From Candidatus Anammoximicrobium sp. (GTDB taxonomy: Bacteria > Planctomycetota > Planctomycetia > Pirellulales > Pirellulaceae), in NCBI GenBank assembly GCA_012515235.1, contig JAAYYU010000015.1, positions 1 to 64,000 on the forward strand: a stretch of DNA of 64,000 bases. The letters are read 5' to 3'. Positions 17,566 through 26,934 of the stretch are shown here, piece after piece (positions within the stretch are counted from its first letter, which is position 1; every line of letters starts with the position of its first letter). Position numbers and translations under genes: made by a program. The notes under the pieces were generated by a model. That model worked only from the letters and a program-made list of their open reading frames with translations. It searched no databases and was not told the DNA's origin.

Positions 17566-19011
17566 CTACCACATGCTCTGGATCAGTTCCACGGACCGGT
17601 CGACCAGCACTTGTCCGCCTTCGGGGCCGACGCGGTTGCTGGCGACAATCGCGCTGTAGCTGCCGCCCTTGACCGCCCTTGCCGTGGGCAAGTAGCCGCA
17701 GGAGCCGTTGGTGAGTTGCAGCACGAACGTCTGCAGGGCCGGGCTGCGACCCTGCATTTGGATTCCAAAGTCAAGGAACAGCTCGAAGGGGTTGGTAACG
17801 ATCGCCACGTCGCCGATTCGCAGGGCGTGGACCTCCACGGAAAGCGTGGGCTCTTTGTCCTGCGCGTGGTAGCGGTCGATGACTTTCTGCAGCCACAGAC
17901 GCCGCCGAGCGGTCCCTTCCTTTTTCGCCAGGGCATCGATCTCGGCCTGAGCCGCAGCCATCTCCTGTTCAGTCACTTTCCTCACGGGCAGCGCCACGTC
18001 TTCGACCTGGTGGGCAAACGGCACGTTGGTGCGCACGTCTTGTCGGACCAGCGGGCACACGTCGCTGATCTCGCCGGCAATGCGTCGCCCGACCTCTTGG
18101 GTGTACGTCAGCCCGCGGAGTTTGATCATCCGCTCCTCGGCCGCCTTGCGGTACATCCGGTGCGGCGACTGGTCGCCGGCCGCGCCGGGCCAACCCAGCA
18201 CCAGGACGTTCTGGTAGTCGCCGGTCTGGAATTGCTGGCGGACATCATGCCAGAAATCGGCGTTGACCATCGAGCGGGATTCGACCTCTTGCGACGGGCA
18301 GGCCACGTTGACGGCGACGGCCCGCGGCGGCTGCTGGGCGTCGTTCCAGAAGAAGAGCATTTCCAGGCTGTGGTCCTCGTAGCCCTCGATGCCTCGGAAA
18401 TTCGGCTGGTCGGTCTTGCCGTACATTGCGGCCGAGCCGCTGGCATAGACGGCACGGCGGTTGTAGCCGACCACCGCGTGTCCCAGACCCCAGCTCACGC
18501 CGCCCGGCCGGCGCTGCTTCCAGGCGGTCCCGATCACGTCCTCCAGCCGGTCCACGAGAAACGTCACGTACTCGCGGGGCTGCATGACGCCTTCCTTGGG
18601 AAGTTCGTACTTGTCTTGCTCCGTGACCCCCGAGGTGTGCGTGTGCGTGGCCGTGAGGATCACCTTGCGGGCGTCCACTTCGGGCAGTTTTGCGGCCAGC
18701 CGCTCGCGGACGGCGGCCAGCAGCGGCGGGCGGACCGCCACCAGATCGCACGAGACCAGGACCGCCTGGTCCACACTGCGGCCGTCCTGCCGCGATTCGA
18801 TCGCGACGGCCGTGGCCGTGATCGGGCTTTCCACGCCTCGGGAGACCCGCGTGTGGAATTGGCCGTCCAAAGCGATCGGCTGATCCGGCGTAATGCTCGT
18901 CGTCGCCGCGCCGATCAGCAACTCGGCGTCCGCCGCCCAGACGCTGCCGGCGGCGACAAGCAGCGCCGCGGCGATTCCACAACACAGCGACCATCGTATC
19001 AAGCAACGCAT
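17566..19011 (-). CDS. neutral-ceramidase-like secreted hydrolase (B)
   Basis: The 481-residue protein has a signal peptide cleaved near residue 27 (SVWAA). GGGAGGAACG precedes the ATG. Hallmarks of the ceramidase domain are present: GAATTSITPD at the mature N-terminus, LTATHTHTSGV (histidine ligands), and LGWPGAAGDQSPHRM. It ends SVELIQSMW. It resembles hydrolase C more than A (same GAAT.ITPD start, same VGPEGGQ.LVDR.VE end). The protein probably acts on amide lipids or related bonds outside the cytoplasm; the substrate is unknown. It is convergent with the acyltransferase gene. Confidence 0.87.
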   Translation of the reverse strand: MRCLIRWSLCCGIAAALLVAAGSVWAADAELLIGAATTSITPDQPIALDGQFHTRVSRGVESPITATAVAIESRQDGRSVDQAVLVSCDLVAVRPPLLAAVRERLAAKLPEVDARKVILTATHTHTSGVTEQDKYELPKEGVMQPREYVTFLVDRLEDVIGTAWKQRRPGGVSWGLGHAVVGYNRRAVYASGSAAMYGKTDQPNFRGIEGYEDHSLEMLFFWNDAQQPPRAVAVNVACPSQEVESRSMVNADFWHDVRQQFQTGDYQNVLVLGWPGAAGDQSPHRMYRKAAEERMIKLRGLTYTQEVGRRIAGEISDVCPLVRQDVRTNVPFAHQVEDVALPVRKVTEQEMAAAQAEIDALAKKEGTARRRLWLQKVIDRYHAQDKEPTLSVEVHALRIGDVAIVTNPFELFLDFGIQMQGRSPALQTFVLQLTNGSCGYLPTARAVKGGSYSAIVASNRVGPEGGQVLVDRSVELIQSMW

Positions 19012-19101
19012 CGTTCGTTCCTCCCGGATTGAATGTCAGTTCGTACAGTTCCATCTCGATCGTAGGCCGCCGCCTGGTTCCTTACTCCCACGGTGCAGGG
19101 G

Positions 19102-19124
19102 GACGGCTCGCGGAGCGAGCCGTC
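19102..19124. repeat. REP-like palindrome
   Basis: GACGGCTCGC-GGA-GCGAGCCGTC, a 10-bp perfect stem with a 3-base loop, in the 141-base interval between ceramidase-like genes B and C. It could end transcription from gene C or be a dispersed repeat; no T-run follows. Confidence 0.7.
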
Positions 19125-19152
19125 TACGGTTGGCGGGCGGCCCGCTTCCAGT

Positions 19153-20679
19153 TCACTTCTTTTCCCACAGCTGCCGGATCGCTTCGACGGTGCGGTCCAC
19201 CAGGGCTTGTCCGCCTTCCGGGCCGACCATGCCGGTCATGACCGTCGCGCTGTAGTTCGTAAACGGCTTGTCATTCAACTCGCCGCCCGCGATCGCCCGC
19301 GGCGTCGGCAGATAGTAGCCGTGCTGCCGGTTGGCGCCGGCCAACTGGATCAGAAACGTCTGGACGGCCGGACTGCGGGCCTCGATCTGGACGCCGTAAT
19401 CGAGATACAGTTCGAATGGACTGGTGGCGATGGCCACGTCGCCCAGGCGCAGGACGTGCAACTCCATCTCATAAGTCTTCTGTTTTCCCTCTTGCTGAGC
19501 CAGGTAGCGTTCGGCCACGGAGCCGTACAGGCCGCGGGTCCAGCGGTCCGACTTGCCGCGAGTCTGTTTGGCGTCGATATCTTCGCAGAGCTTCTTGGCG
19601 ACCGCGTATTCGGCCTCGGTGACGATCCGCGCGGGCAGTTCCAGCGTCTGGACGCGGTGGACCAGCGGCACATCGGTGCGGATGTCCTTGGCGATTACGG
19701 CGGCGACGTCGGTAAAGGCGTTGGCGACTCGGCGGCCGATCTCCTGGCCGTAGCTCAAGCCGCGGAATTCGCACATCCGCATTTCGCTCTTCTTGCGCAC
19801 GTGCGCCCGAGGCGTCTGGTCGCCCGCGGGAGCGCAGAATCCCAGGACGGTCACTTCCGGGCCGTGGCGTTGCCGGATCAATTCGCGGGCGTCGTGCCAG
19901 AAATCGGCGCTGACCTGGCTGCCGCCCTCGGCCTGGGCTGTCGTCGCCAGGGTCAACGCGGTCGCCTTGAGCTGCTTCTGGGCGTCGTAGAAGCACAGGA
20001 CGTGCACCGCGTGATCTTCGTAGCCTTCGACGCCGCGGAACTCCGGAATGCCCGTGGGACCGAACATTCGGGCCGTGCCGTCGCTGTACACCAGGCGGCG
20101 GCCGTGCGCGGCAACCGCATGGCCCAGTCCCCAGGCGACCGCTCCCGCCGCTCGGCCCTCCCAGGCCTTGACAACCGCTTCGGCCATCCGCTCATACAGC
20201 CAGGGCACGTACTCTTTGGGCTGCATAGCGTCCTGGTAGTCCGCTTCGTCGTAGCGGTCTTGGAGCAGGACCGGCGCGTTGTGCGTGTGCGTCGCGGCCA
20301 GGAACAGCTTGTTCAGATCAAAGCCCGCCAGTCGGCCGGCCAGGTGTTTGCGGAAGCCCTCTTGAATTCCCGGCCGGATGACGCACAAATCGCAGGCCAC
20401 CAGGATCGCCTGGTCCAGCGACTGCTGGCCGTCGCGCGATTCCAAGGCTACGACGCCGGCCTGCAAGCGGTTCTGAATCTCGCGGCCAATCCGCACGGCC
20501 GTGCCGCCGGTCAGCGGAACGGGCCGGTCCGGCGTGATGTCGGCCGTGGCAGCGCCGACCCACAATTCGGCCGCCGAGGCCGGCGCGGCGGCCAGGGCGA
20601 ACCACGCACCGCAGGCGGCAAACACCGCAAGACAGTAGACAAAATGAACAGCATCGCATCGCCAACAGTTGCGCTTCAT
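19153..20679 (-). CDS. neutral-ceramidase-like secreted hydrolase (C)
   Basis: The 508-residue protein starts at an ATG behind GGGAGGAAGCG and has a signal peptide cleaved near ASAA (residue 36). The mature protein begins ELWVGAATADITPD, carries LAATHTHNAPV and FCAPAGDQTP, and ends with VGPEGGQALVDRTVEAIRQL. It is a tandem paralogue of B and shares its domain order over the whole length. Between B and C lies a REP-like palindrome, so they may be separate units. Function as for B: likely amide-bond hydrolase outside the cytoplasm, substrate unknown. Confidence 0.87.
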   Translation of the reverse strand: MKRNCWRCDAVHFVYCLAVFAACGAWFALAAAPASAAELWVGAATADITPDRPVPLTGGTAVRIGREIQNRLQAGVVALESRDGQQSLDQAILVACDLCVIRPGIQEGFRKHLAGRLAGFDLNKLFLAATHTHNAPVLLQDRYDEADYQDAMQPKEYVPWLYERMAEAVVKAWEGRAAGAVAWGLGHAVAAHGRRLVYSDGTARMFGPTGIPEFRGVEGYEDHAVHVLCFYDAQKQLKATALTLATTAQAEGGSQVSADFWHDARELIRQRHGPEVTVLGFCAPAGDQTPRAHVRKKSEMRMCEFRGLSYGQEIGRRVANAFTDVAAVIAKDIRTDVPLVHRVQTLELPARIVTEAEYAVAKKLCEDIDAKQTRGKSDRWTRGLYGSVAERYLAQQEGKQKTYEMELHVLRLGDVAIATSPFELYLDYGVQIEARSPAVQTFLIQLAGANRQHGYYLPTPRAIAGGELNDKPFTNYSATVMTGMVGPEGGQALVDRTVEAIRQLWEKK

Positions 20680-20949
20680 CGCTTCCTCCCGTGTTCGAAG
20701 TCAAACGGTGGTGAAAACTCGCGTGCCCAGAGTCTACCGCATGAAGTCGTTGGCTGTCCACCCGCTGGCCCGCCGCGCCAGGCGGGGCTCGGACGAACGT
20801 CGCAGGCCCCCAGGGGCGCTTGACACACACCCGTCCAGCAGCCAGACTCGTTTTCGTCAGGCCGCTGCCGAGGGTCCGGGCGGCACGGAAAACAACGGAC
20901 CCGTGAACCTCGATCCCTGTTCGATCACCAGTCAAGGAGAGTTTCGTCC

Positions 20950-22200
20950 ATGAACGCCAACGTCAACCGCCGGCATTTCCTGCAGGCCACCGCCCTGGGC
21001 GCCACGGCCATGTCCCTGTCCGCCCGCAGCTACGGACGCGTGATGAACGCCAACGAGCGCATCCGACTCGCCCAGATCGGCTGCGGCGGCCGCGGCATCC
21101 ACGCGCACATGATGGGCGTCCACAAACACGATAAGGAACAGAACGTCGAGTACGTCGCCGTGGCCGACCCGTGGCGCGTGGCGCGGGAAGAAGCCGCGGC
21201 GCACTGCAAGGAGTGGTACGGCAGCGACGTGAAGAAGTTCGTCAGCTATCGCGACATCATGGCCCTGGACGACGTGGACGCCGTCCTGATCGCCTCGCCC
21301 GACCACCATCACGCCGTCCAATTGGAAGCGGCCGCCAAGACCAAGAAGCACGCCTACGTCGAAAAGCCGATGGCCCGCAACATGGCGGAACTGCTCCGCG
21401 CGGTCGACGCGGTCAAGGCCGCCGGGATCGTCGTGCAAGTCGGCACGCAAATCCGCAGTCTGCCCACCAGCACCGGTTGCCGCGAATTGTGGAAATCGGG
21501 CATCCTGGGCAAGGCGTCGCGGATCGAACAGTGCCGCAACAGCACGCGGCCCTACTGGTACGGCTTCCTCAAGGAGATCAAGAAGGAAGACATCGACTGG
21601 AACGAATTCCTTCTGGACGCCCCCAAGCGGCCGTTTGACCCCGGCGTCTATTCCGGCTGGTACGGCTACCTGGACTACACCGACGGCCCGATCGCCAACC
21701 TGGGCTGCCACTTCATCGACCTGTACAACTACATCGCGGGCCTGAAGTTCCCGACCAGCTGCGTGTGCAACGGCGGCGTGTTCACGTGGAAGGACGAACA
21801 CCACTTCACCTGTCCCGATCACGTCGAGGCGTTGTGGGTCTATCCCGAGGGCCTGATGGTCGCGTACTCGAGCAACTTCGGCAACGGCGGTGGCAACCGG
21901 CATCGTTACTTCTGCGAGCAGGGCCAGCTGATCCTCGACAACTGGAGCATCCCCACGTACAGCGCCGAAGGCGGTCCCAAGCGGGACGGGGGCATCCGCG
22001 GCGTGAATGAAGTCCAAGCCATCGAGACGCCGGATCATTTCCTGGACTGGCTGCAATGCCTGCGCAGCGGCAAGACGACGCGGGCCCCGCTCGAAGCCGG
22101 CTACCAGCACTCCGTGGCCTGCCTGATGGCGGTGGAATCGTACAACACCGGACGACGCACCACCTACGATCACGCCTCACGCAGCATCCGCCCCAGCTGA
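20950..22200 (+). CDS. Tat-exported Gfo/Idh/MocA-family oxidoreductase
   Basis: The 416-residue protein starts NANVNRRHFLQATALGATAM, a twin-arginine signal with RRHFLQ. The Rossmann fold starts IRLAQIGCGGRGI, the EKP motif with the catalytic-type lysine is at 138-140 (YVEKPMA), and a GTQIRS loop follows. These enzymes use NAD(P) to oxidise or reduce sugars and inositols; planctomycete exported members are thought to process substrates outside the cytoplasm with a tightly bound cofactor. It is divergent from ceramidase-like gene C over 270 bases, and may share a regulatory region with it. Confidence 0.93.
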   Translation: MNANVNRRHFLQATALGATAMSLSARSYGRVMNANERIRLAQIGCGGRGIHAHMMGVHKHDKEQNVEYVAVADPWRVAREEAAAHCKEWYGSDVKKFVSYRDIMALDDVDAVLIASPDHHHAVQLEAAAKTKKHAYVEKPMARNMAELLRAVDAVKAAGIVVQVGTQIRSLPTSTGCRELWKSGILGKASRIEQCRNSTRPYWYGFLKEIKKEDIDWNEFLLDAPKRPFDPGVYSGWYGYLDYTDGPIANLGCHFIDLYNYIAGLKFPTSCVCNGGVFTWKDEHHFTCPDHVEALWVYPEGLMVAYSSNFGNGGGNRHRYFCEQGQLILDNWSIPTYSAEGGPKRDGGIRGVNEVQAIETPDHFLDWLQCLRSGKTTRAPLEAGYQHSVACLMAVESYNTGRRTTYDHASRSIRPS

Positions 22201-22244
22201 CGACGGCCAGGAAAGGGTCTGTCTGCTGGCAGGAACACGGCCAG

Positions 22245-22291
22245 ACGCCAGCCGCCGGGATCGCGGTCGCTCCGCAACCGGTGGCTGGCGT
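22245..22291. terminator. possible bidirectional terminator hairpin
   Basis: ACGCCAGCCGCCGG and CCGGTGGCTGGCGT pair over 14 positions with one mismatch and a 19-base loop. It lies between the stop of the Gfo/Idh gene (2200-2200 on plus, i.e. 22200) and the stop of the helicase gene at 22292 on the minus strand. It has no T-run, so a rho-independent terminator is not certain, but the position between convergent genes fits. Confidence 0.45.
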
Positions 22292-24754
22292 TCACGGCAG
22301 TTCGGGCACGCTGGCGACCTCTTCCAGGGTCTTGTCCGTGCTGTCGGGATCCACCTTGCGGCAGGCTTCGGCCAGCTGCTGGGCGATGTCCTCCAGGTCG
22401 CCGCGCCATTCGCTCGGATCGGCGTCCGGCGGACAGAATTGGGTGAATTCGTAGCACAACAGGATCAGCCGCAGGCAATGGCGAAAGACGATGCCCTCCT
22501 GTTTCTGCAAGGCTCTGCTGGTGACGTACTTGTTGAAGTCGCCGCCGAATTCGAGTAGTTCCCCGGCGGCCCAGACGGGCGTGGTGATCACGTCGGGGAC
22601 GCCGGGGAAATCGTAGTCGAACAGCCGCCGCAGCTTGTCGCCCAGCGTCAGTACGCGGACGCGCTCTTCGGGGAACATGATCCGCCGATCGCGGTCCTGT
22701 TCTTCCTCGGCGGCTTCGGCGGCGCCCAGTTCTTCGGCAGAGGCCAAGCCCAGTTGCAGCAGGTGGACGTCCAGCCGTGTGGTGGCCAGCGGCCCGGGCG
22801 GCAACTGGTCCGGCGGCGGGACGCGCAGCTGGTACAGCATCGAACGGGGGATCTCCAGCACGCTTTCCATCGCCAGGATCCGCTCACGACGGTCCGCGAT
22901 GCCCAGCTGGTTGACCAGAAACACGCCGTACAGCGGATTGATGCCGCGCAGCAGCAGGAGTTTTTCCAGGGTTCGCGTGGGGCGGGCGTAGACAGGTTTG
23001 TAGGCAGGCTCGTCCGCCGCCGGGCTGTCCTGAGCCGGGTTGGCAGGGACAGCTGCCGCAAGCTGGCGGGAATCTCTTTCGGCCGCAGGCTTGTGGAGGG
23101 GCCGCGCACTTGAACCGAACAGGAGTCCCAGGCCCGCGGGGCTGCTCTGCGCCGCCGGGCTTTGCACGCCGACGCCCGGCTGGGAAGGCGGACGTTTCTG
23201 GGCAGTGTCCGGCGGCGGCTTGTCCGTCGGCTTGGGCGGCGGAGGTTCCAGTTCGACGTAGCCCGCCTTCCACAGGACCAGCAGCATCCGCTCCAGCTGG
23301 CGCTGGCCGGATTCCAGGTGCCGGACGTCGCTCAGCCGCTTGGCGACCAGCGCCCGCACACGGTCCACTTCGGGCGAGGCCTGCAGCATGTACGCCAGCA
23401 GCCGCCAGGGCAGCGGCCCGCGGCTGCGCAGCCGGCCGGGCGGCGACTGAATTAGCTTCTGGAACTGGCCTTCGGTCCAGTACTGCTCGTTAGGCGAGCG
23501 TTTGGGCATCTTGCGTTTCAGGTCCTTCTTGGCCTTCAGCAGCCCCGGATCTTTCGTGTTTTCCGGGATCTTGTCGAACTTTTCGCGCCAACGCGCCAGC
23601 CGGACGTCGTCTTCGTGTGCCAGGGCAAACACGTAGCCGCGGGTGTCGAACTGCGGCCGGCCGGCGCGGCCGAACATCTGGTGCGCGGAACTGGGTTCGA
23701 CCAGCTTCTTGTCGCCGGGCGGGCCCTTGAGCAGCGTTGGCAGCACCACACTGCGGGCCGGCAGATTGACGCCGGCCGCCAGCGTCTCGGTACACACGCA
23801 AATCGTCAGCAGCTTGCGCTGGAACAGATCCTCCACTACTCGCCGGTACTTGGGCAGCACGCCGGCATGGTGGACGCCGACGCCGCGGACCAGGATCTGT
23901 TTCAGTTTCGGCCCGGCGCCTTGCGACCAGTCGTAGCGTTCCAGTTCGCGGACCAGCTGTTCCTGCTGGCCATCGGCCAGCAAACGCTTGCCCTTGATCT
24001 GCTCGGCCACCGTCCAGCATTGCTCGCGGTTGAAGCAAAACACCAGGGCCGGCGTGAAGCGGCTTTCGTCGTCGCCGTCGGCCATCGCTTCCAGTTGTTC
24101 GTTCAGCAGCAGGTCGCCGACCCACTGGAACGTGAGCGGCACCTGGCGATCGCCGCCCTGGACCAGTTCCAGCCGGCGATGGTGCTCGTGGTCCAGCCAG
24201 TTGACGAATTCCAGCGCGTTGCCCACGGTGGCGGACAGCAGCAGCAACCGCACGTGCTGGGGCAGCAAACCCAGGGCGAATTCCCAAACAATGCCGCGTT
24301 CCAGATCGTTGAAATTGTGGAACTCGTCCATCACCACCGCGAACACGTCGTCGAACGGGAACTCCGGGGTCAGCAGCCGATTGAGCAGGATTTCGGCCAC
24401 CACGACCAGGACCGGCGCATCGGGGTTCACGCGGCGGTTGCCGGTCACCAGGCCGACGTCCTCGGGATCGAACCCCCAGCGGGCAGCCAGCTGCTGAAAT
24501 TCGTTGAACTTCTGGTCGGTCAGCGCGATCAGCGGTGTCGTGTAGTACACCCGTTTGCCGGTGTGCAGCGCCTCGAACAACGCCGCCTCGGCGATCAGCG
24601 TCTTGCCGGTCCCGGTGGGCGCGCAGACCAACACGCCCTGCTCGGCGGTGAACCAGGCCAGCAAGGCTTCTTCCTGGACCGGGTACGGCTGGAAGGGAAG
24701 CTGGTTGAAATACCAGGCGGCGATCTGGTCGCGGGATAATTCTCTCGAGGGCAT
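22292..24754 (-). CDS. SKI2-like DEAD/DEAH-box helicase
   Basis: The 820-residue protein has the helicase superfamily 2 order: Walker A APTGTGKT (45-52), DEFHNF (143-148), SATVGN, then GVGVHHAGVLPKYRRVVEDL and MFGRAGRPQFDTRGYV (motif VI). After the two RecA-like domains comes a proline/alanine-rich linker (about 500-600) and a C-terminal helical region with LGDKLRRLFDYDFPGVPDVI. The architecture resembles DUF3516-type SKI2 helicases, which unwind RNA or DNA with ATP. The ATG at 24754 starts a normal family N-terminus; no strong ribosome site is seen. The linker is unusually long and low-complexity. Confidence 0.9.
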   Translation of the reverse strand: MPSRELSRDQIAAWYFNQLPFQPYPVQEEALLAWFTAEQGVLVCAPTGTGKTLIAEAALFEALHTGKRVYYTTPLIALTDQKFNEFQQLAARWGFDPEDVGLVTGNRRVNPDAPVLVVVAEILLNRLLTPEFPFDDVFAVVMDEFHNFNDLERGIVWEFALGLLPQHVRLLLLSATVGNALEFVNWLDHEHHRRLELVQGGDRQVPLTFQWVGDLLLNEQLEAMADGDDESRFTPALVFCFNREQCWTVAEQIKGKRLLADGQQEQLVRELERYDWSQGAGPKLKQILVRGVGVHHAGVLPKYRRVVEDLFQRKLLTICVCTETLAAGVNLPARSVVLPTLLKGPPGDKKLVEPSSAHQMFGRAGRPQFDTRGYVFALAHEDDVRLARWREKFDKIPENTKDPGLLKAKKDLKRKMPKRSPNEQYWTEGQFQKLIQSPPGRLRSRGPLPWRLLAYMLQASPEVDRVRALVAKRLSDVRHLESGQRQLERMLLVLWKAGYVELEPPPPKPTDKPPPDTAQKRPPSQPGVGVQSPAAQSSPAGLGLLFGSSARPLHKPAAERDSRQLAAAVPANPAQDSPAADEPAYKPVYARPTRTLEKLLLLRGINPLYGVFLVNQLGIADRRERILAMESVLEIPRSMLYQLRVPPPDQLPPGPLATTRLDVHLLQLGLASAEELGAAEAAEEEQDRDRRIMFPEERVRVLTLGDKLRRLFDYDFPGVPDVITTPVWAAGELLEFGGDFNKYVTSRALQKQEGIVFRHCLRLILLCYEFTQFCPPDADPSEWRGDLEDIAQQLAEACRKVDPDSTDKTLEEVASVPELP

Positions 24755-25040
24755 GGGTCGGTTCTCGCAGCGGTCAAGGAAGGGAACGCCCGCAGTGTAC
24801 GCCGGGGCGCGGACTGCGGAAATGGGACACCGGGCGAGCGTCAAGCCTCCAGCCCGCCCGGAATTTCCGTCGCGGTGCAACGGGGCGGCGGAATTCTCGG
24901 CATCCGGCTGCTTCTGCAAAAGCGCTGGGGCGTTTCGATGTCCATCGGGGCTGGCACAGTGCCGCCGGCACAGCCTTGTCCGTGCGTCGCCCGCGGTGTA
25001 TCCTTTGGCAGACAGCGGAGCAACGAAAGGGCGATCGAGG

Positions 25041-25370
25041 ATGGCAAAAACACCGGCGAAGGCATTTGAATACATCGAACCCATCGGGGCTCGGGTGCTG
25101 GTCCGCAAGGACGATCCCAAGCGCCAGACGAAGGGTGGGATTGCGCTGCCGGACCAGGCGGAAATTCCCACGATCACGGGCCGGATCGTGACGATCTCGG
25201 CCCAGGTCGAGAATGATCCCGACCTGCCGTTGCGGCAGTACGACAAGATCCTGTTTCACCCCAAAAACGCCATCCCGGTCGACTTCGAGCCTGACAACCA
25301 GTTGTTCGTGGTGCCGGCCGAGGACGTAGTGGCCGTCTTTCGCCGCGAGGCGAAGGATGACGAGGATTGA
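25041..25370 (+). CDS. GroES-like (Cpn10-family) protein
   Basis: The 109-residue protein contains IEPIGARVLVRKDDPKRQTK and GGIALPDQAEIPTITGRIV, then YDKILFHPKNAIPVDF, the beta-barrel pattern of Cpn10/GroES with a shortened and altered mobile loop. The canonical loop hydrophobic triplet GGIVL is replaced by GGIAL. The N-terminal extension and acidic tail are not typical of GroES. No GroEL gene is adjacent. It may be a specialised co-chaperone or a protein of the GroES fold with another task. It is divergent from the helicase gene. Confidence 0.8.
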   Translation: MAKTPAKAFEYIEPIGARVLVRKDDPKRQTKGGIALPDQAEIPTITGRIVTISAQVENDPDLPLRQYDKILFHPKNAIPVDFEPDNQLFVVPAEDVVAVFRREAKDDED

Positions 25371-25382
25371 ACGGAAGCGGGC

Positions 25383-26429
25383 TTACGGCTGCGGGCTGCC
25401 GGTTGTCGGCTGGGGACGCGCGCCGCCGGGCCCCGGCGGACGCACCTCGCCGCTGGGCTCGCGAGTGAGCGGTCCAAACCGCGGCGGATAGCCTCGCAAG
25501 CCGGGAGCGGGTTTCCACGCGCCGGGCCGTTCGCGGAAGCCGTCGCGGCGAAAGCGGTGTGCGTGGTACATTCGCTGCAGCTCGAATTGCATCCGCCCCG
25601 GCGGCAGACTTTCCAGGTACGCCCGCTGATCCGCGTCCAGTTCCTCAACATAGAATTTCCGCAATTGCTCCCGGTCGACCGCCGGTCCCGCGAAACGGCT
25701 GAACATGGCAGCCCGCATCCAGGCCTCGGCCAATTCCGGCAAACGGCCCTCCGCCTGGGCTTTGGCCAAGTCCTCCTGCGCTTCCGGCGACAATTGCGAC
25801 TTCAGCCGCTCGATGTCCTCCGCCGCGGGCCTCAGCCAATCGCGGCGGGCGCTGGAGCCCAGTCGCTGAGCCATGACCAACAGCGCCTGCAGTCGCCGCT
25901 TCGAATCCGGCATCTGGGCCAGGTGGTTCTCCAGCATCGGCAGTCGTGCCAGGATCTCCGGCTCTCGACGCTTGACGATGTCCTCCATCCAGTTGGCGAT
26001 GGTGCGCAGGTCGTCGTCCGACAGCGGGCGGGAAACGTAGCTTCGCATGCGCGCCGCCGACTGCTCTTGAAGCAGCCGTTTGATCTCGGCCACGCGATCC
26101 GCTGGAGGCAGGCTCAGCAGATCCGCCCGCGCGCCGGACGGCAGCGTTTGCAGCCAGGTCGCGTACCGCTGCAAGACCTGCTGCAGCTGCGCCCCATCGG
26201 GAGCCTGAGACAGTTCCGCGTGCAACTGCCGCAGCCGATCCTGTTCTTTCTCGTCCAAGCGATCGAACCGCTCCTGCCGGCTCTGCAGTTCCTTCTTTTC
26301 CGCGGCCGACAGCGAATCCAGGCGTTGTGGGGCGGCGTCCGTCACGGGAGGCTGCGGCGCGGCCGACTCCGCGGCCCCGGCGGCCCCAACGCTTCCGATC
26401 AGCAGGACGACGAAGATTTCACATCGCAT
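25383..26429 (-). CDS. exported helical protein of unknown function, third gene of the sigma operon
   Basis: The 348-residue protein has a signal-like N-terminus (MRCEIFVVLLIGSVGAAGAA). Mature residues are mostly charged helices (AAEKKELQSRQERFDRLDEK, EQLRKFYVEELDADQRAYL), ending in a proline-rich tail (PGPGGARPQPTTG). The dense Leu/Arg/Glu pattern resembles DUF3106 and other zinc-responsive periplasmic helical proteins such as the CnrX and ZraP types, but I see no histidine/cysteine metal site. It overlaps the anti-sigma gene by 11 bases, so it is part of the sigma operon. It may sense an envelope signal for the anti-sigma factor. Confidence 0.7.
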   Translation of the reverse strand: MRCEIFVVLLIGSVGAAGAAESAAPQPPVTDAAPQRLDSLSAAEKKELQSRQERFDRLDEKEQDRLRQLHAELSQAPDGAQLQQVLQRYATWLQTLPSGARADLLSLPPADRVAEIKRLLQEQSAARMRSYVSRPLSDDDLRTIANWMEDIVKRREPEILARLPMLENHLAQMPDSKRRLQALLVMAQRLGSSARRDWLRPAAEDIERLKSQLSPEAQEDLAKAQAEGRLPELAEAWMRAAMFSRFAGPAVDREQLRKFYVEELDADQRAYLESLPPGRMQFELQRMYHAHRFRRDGFRERPGAWKPAPGLRGYPPRFGPLTREPSGEVRPPGPGGARPQPTTGSPQP

Positions 26430-26934
26430 GGCCGGTCTCGTCCTCGGTAAACAGCCCCTCGCGTTCCAGCAACCGCAGGAACTCGATATTGTCCGCGTAG
26501 CGATACTGGTCGAGTCTCTGGATCACCGGCAGATCGCGGAGCAACCGCCGGTTCTCGCGGCCGACCAGCTCCCAAACCGCGACGTAGCCGGCGGCGAACG
26601 CAGCCGCGGCAGCGCCCATGCCGGTCCACCAGAACCAGCGTTTCCGCCGTCCCTGCCGCGCGGCGACCCGTTCTGCGTCGTCCGCGGCAGAGACGGCGAC
26701 CATGGCAAGGGTGGTGCGGGTAAAGGAGTCATCGACGTTCGCCGTCGGCAAGTGGTCCAACAAATCCCAAGTCCGCTGCAGTTCCCGCAGTTGCCGGCGA
26801 AAGTCCAAATCCTGCGACAACCGCTCCTCGACGGCGCGTGTCTGCTCGGCGTCCAGTTCGCCGTCCAGGTACGCCACCAGATCGGCAGGGAAGTCGTCTT
26901 GCGTTTCCTGCGTCGGCTTCGGCTCCGCGTTCAC
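26419..26934 (-). CDS. membrane anti-sigma factor
   Basis: The 171-residue protein starts at a GTG behind AGGAGGGCC. Residues 1-65 form a zinc-free anti-sigma-like helical bundle (LVAYLDGELDAEQTRAVEERL, LSQDLDFRRQLRELQ). One membrane span follows (about 103-120, WTGMGAAAAAFAAGYVAVW), and the rest is an exported helical tail (LPVIQRLDQYRYADNIEFL). Such proteins hold an ECF sigma factor at the membrane until a signal frees it. The start codon overlaps the stop of the sigma gene by four bases (GTGA), so the two are translationally coupled. The partner sigma is the next entry. Confidence 0.86.
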   Translation of the reverse strand: MNAEPKPTQETQDDFPADLVAYLDGELDAEQTRAVEERLSQDLDFRRQLRELQRTWDLLDHLPTANVDDSFTRTTLAMVAVSAADDAERVAARQGRRKRWFWWTGMGAAAAAFAAGYVAVWELVGRENRRLLRDLPVIQRLDQYRYADNIEFLRLLEREGLFTEDETGHAM

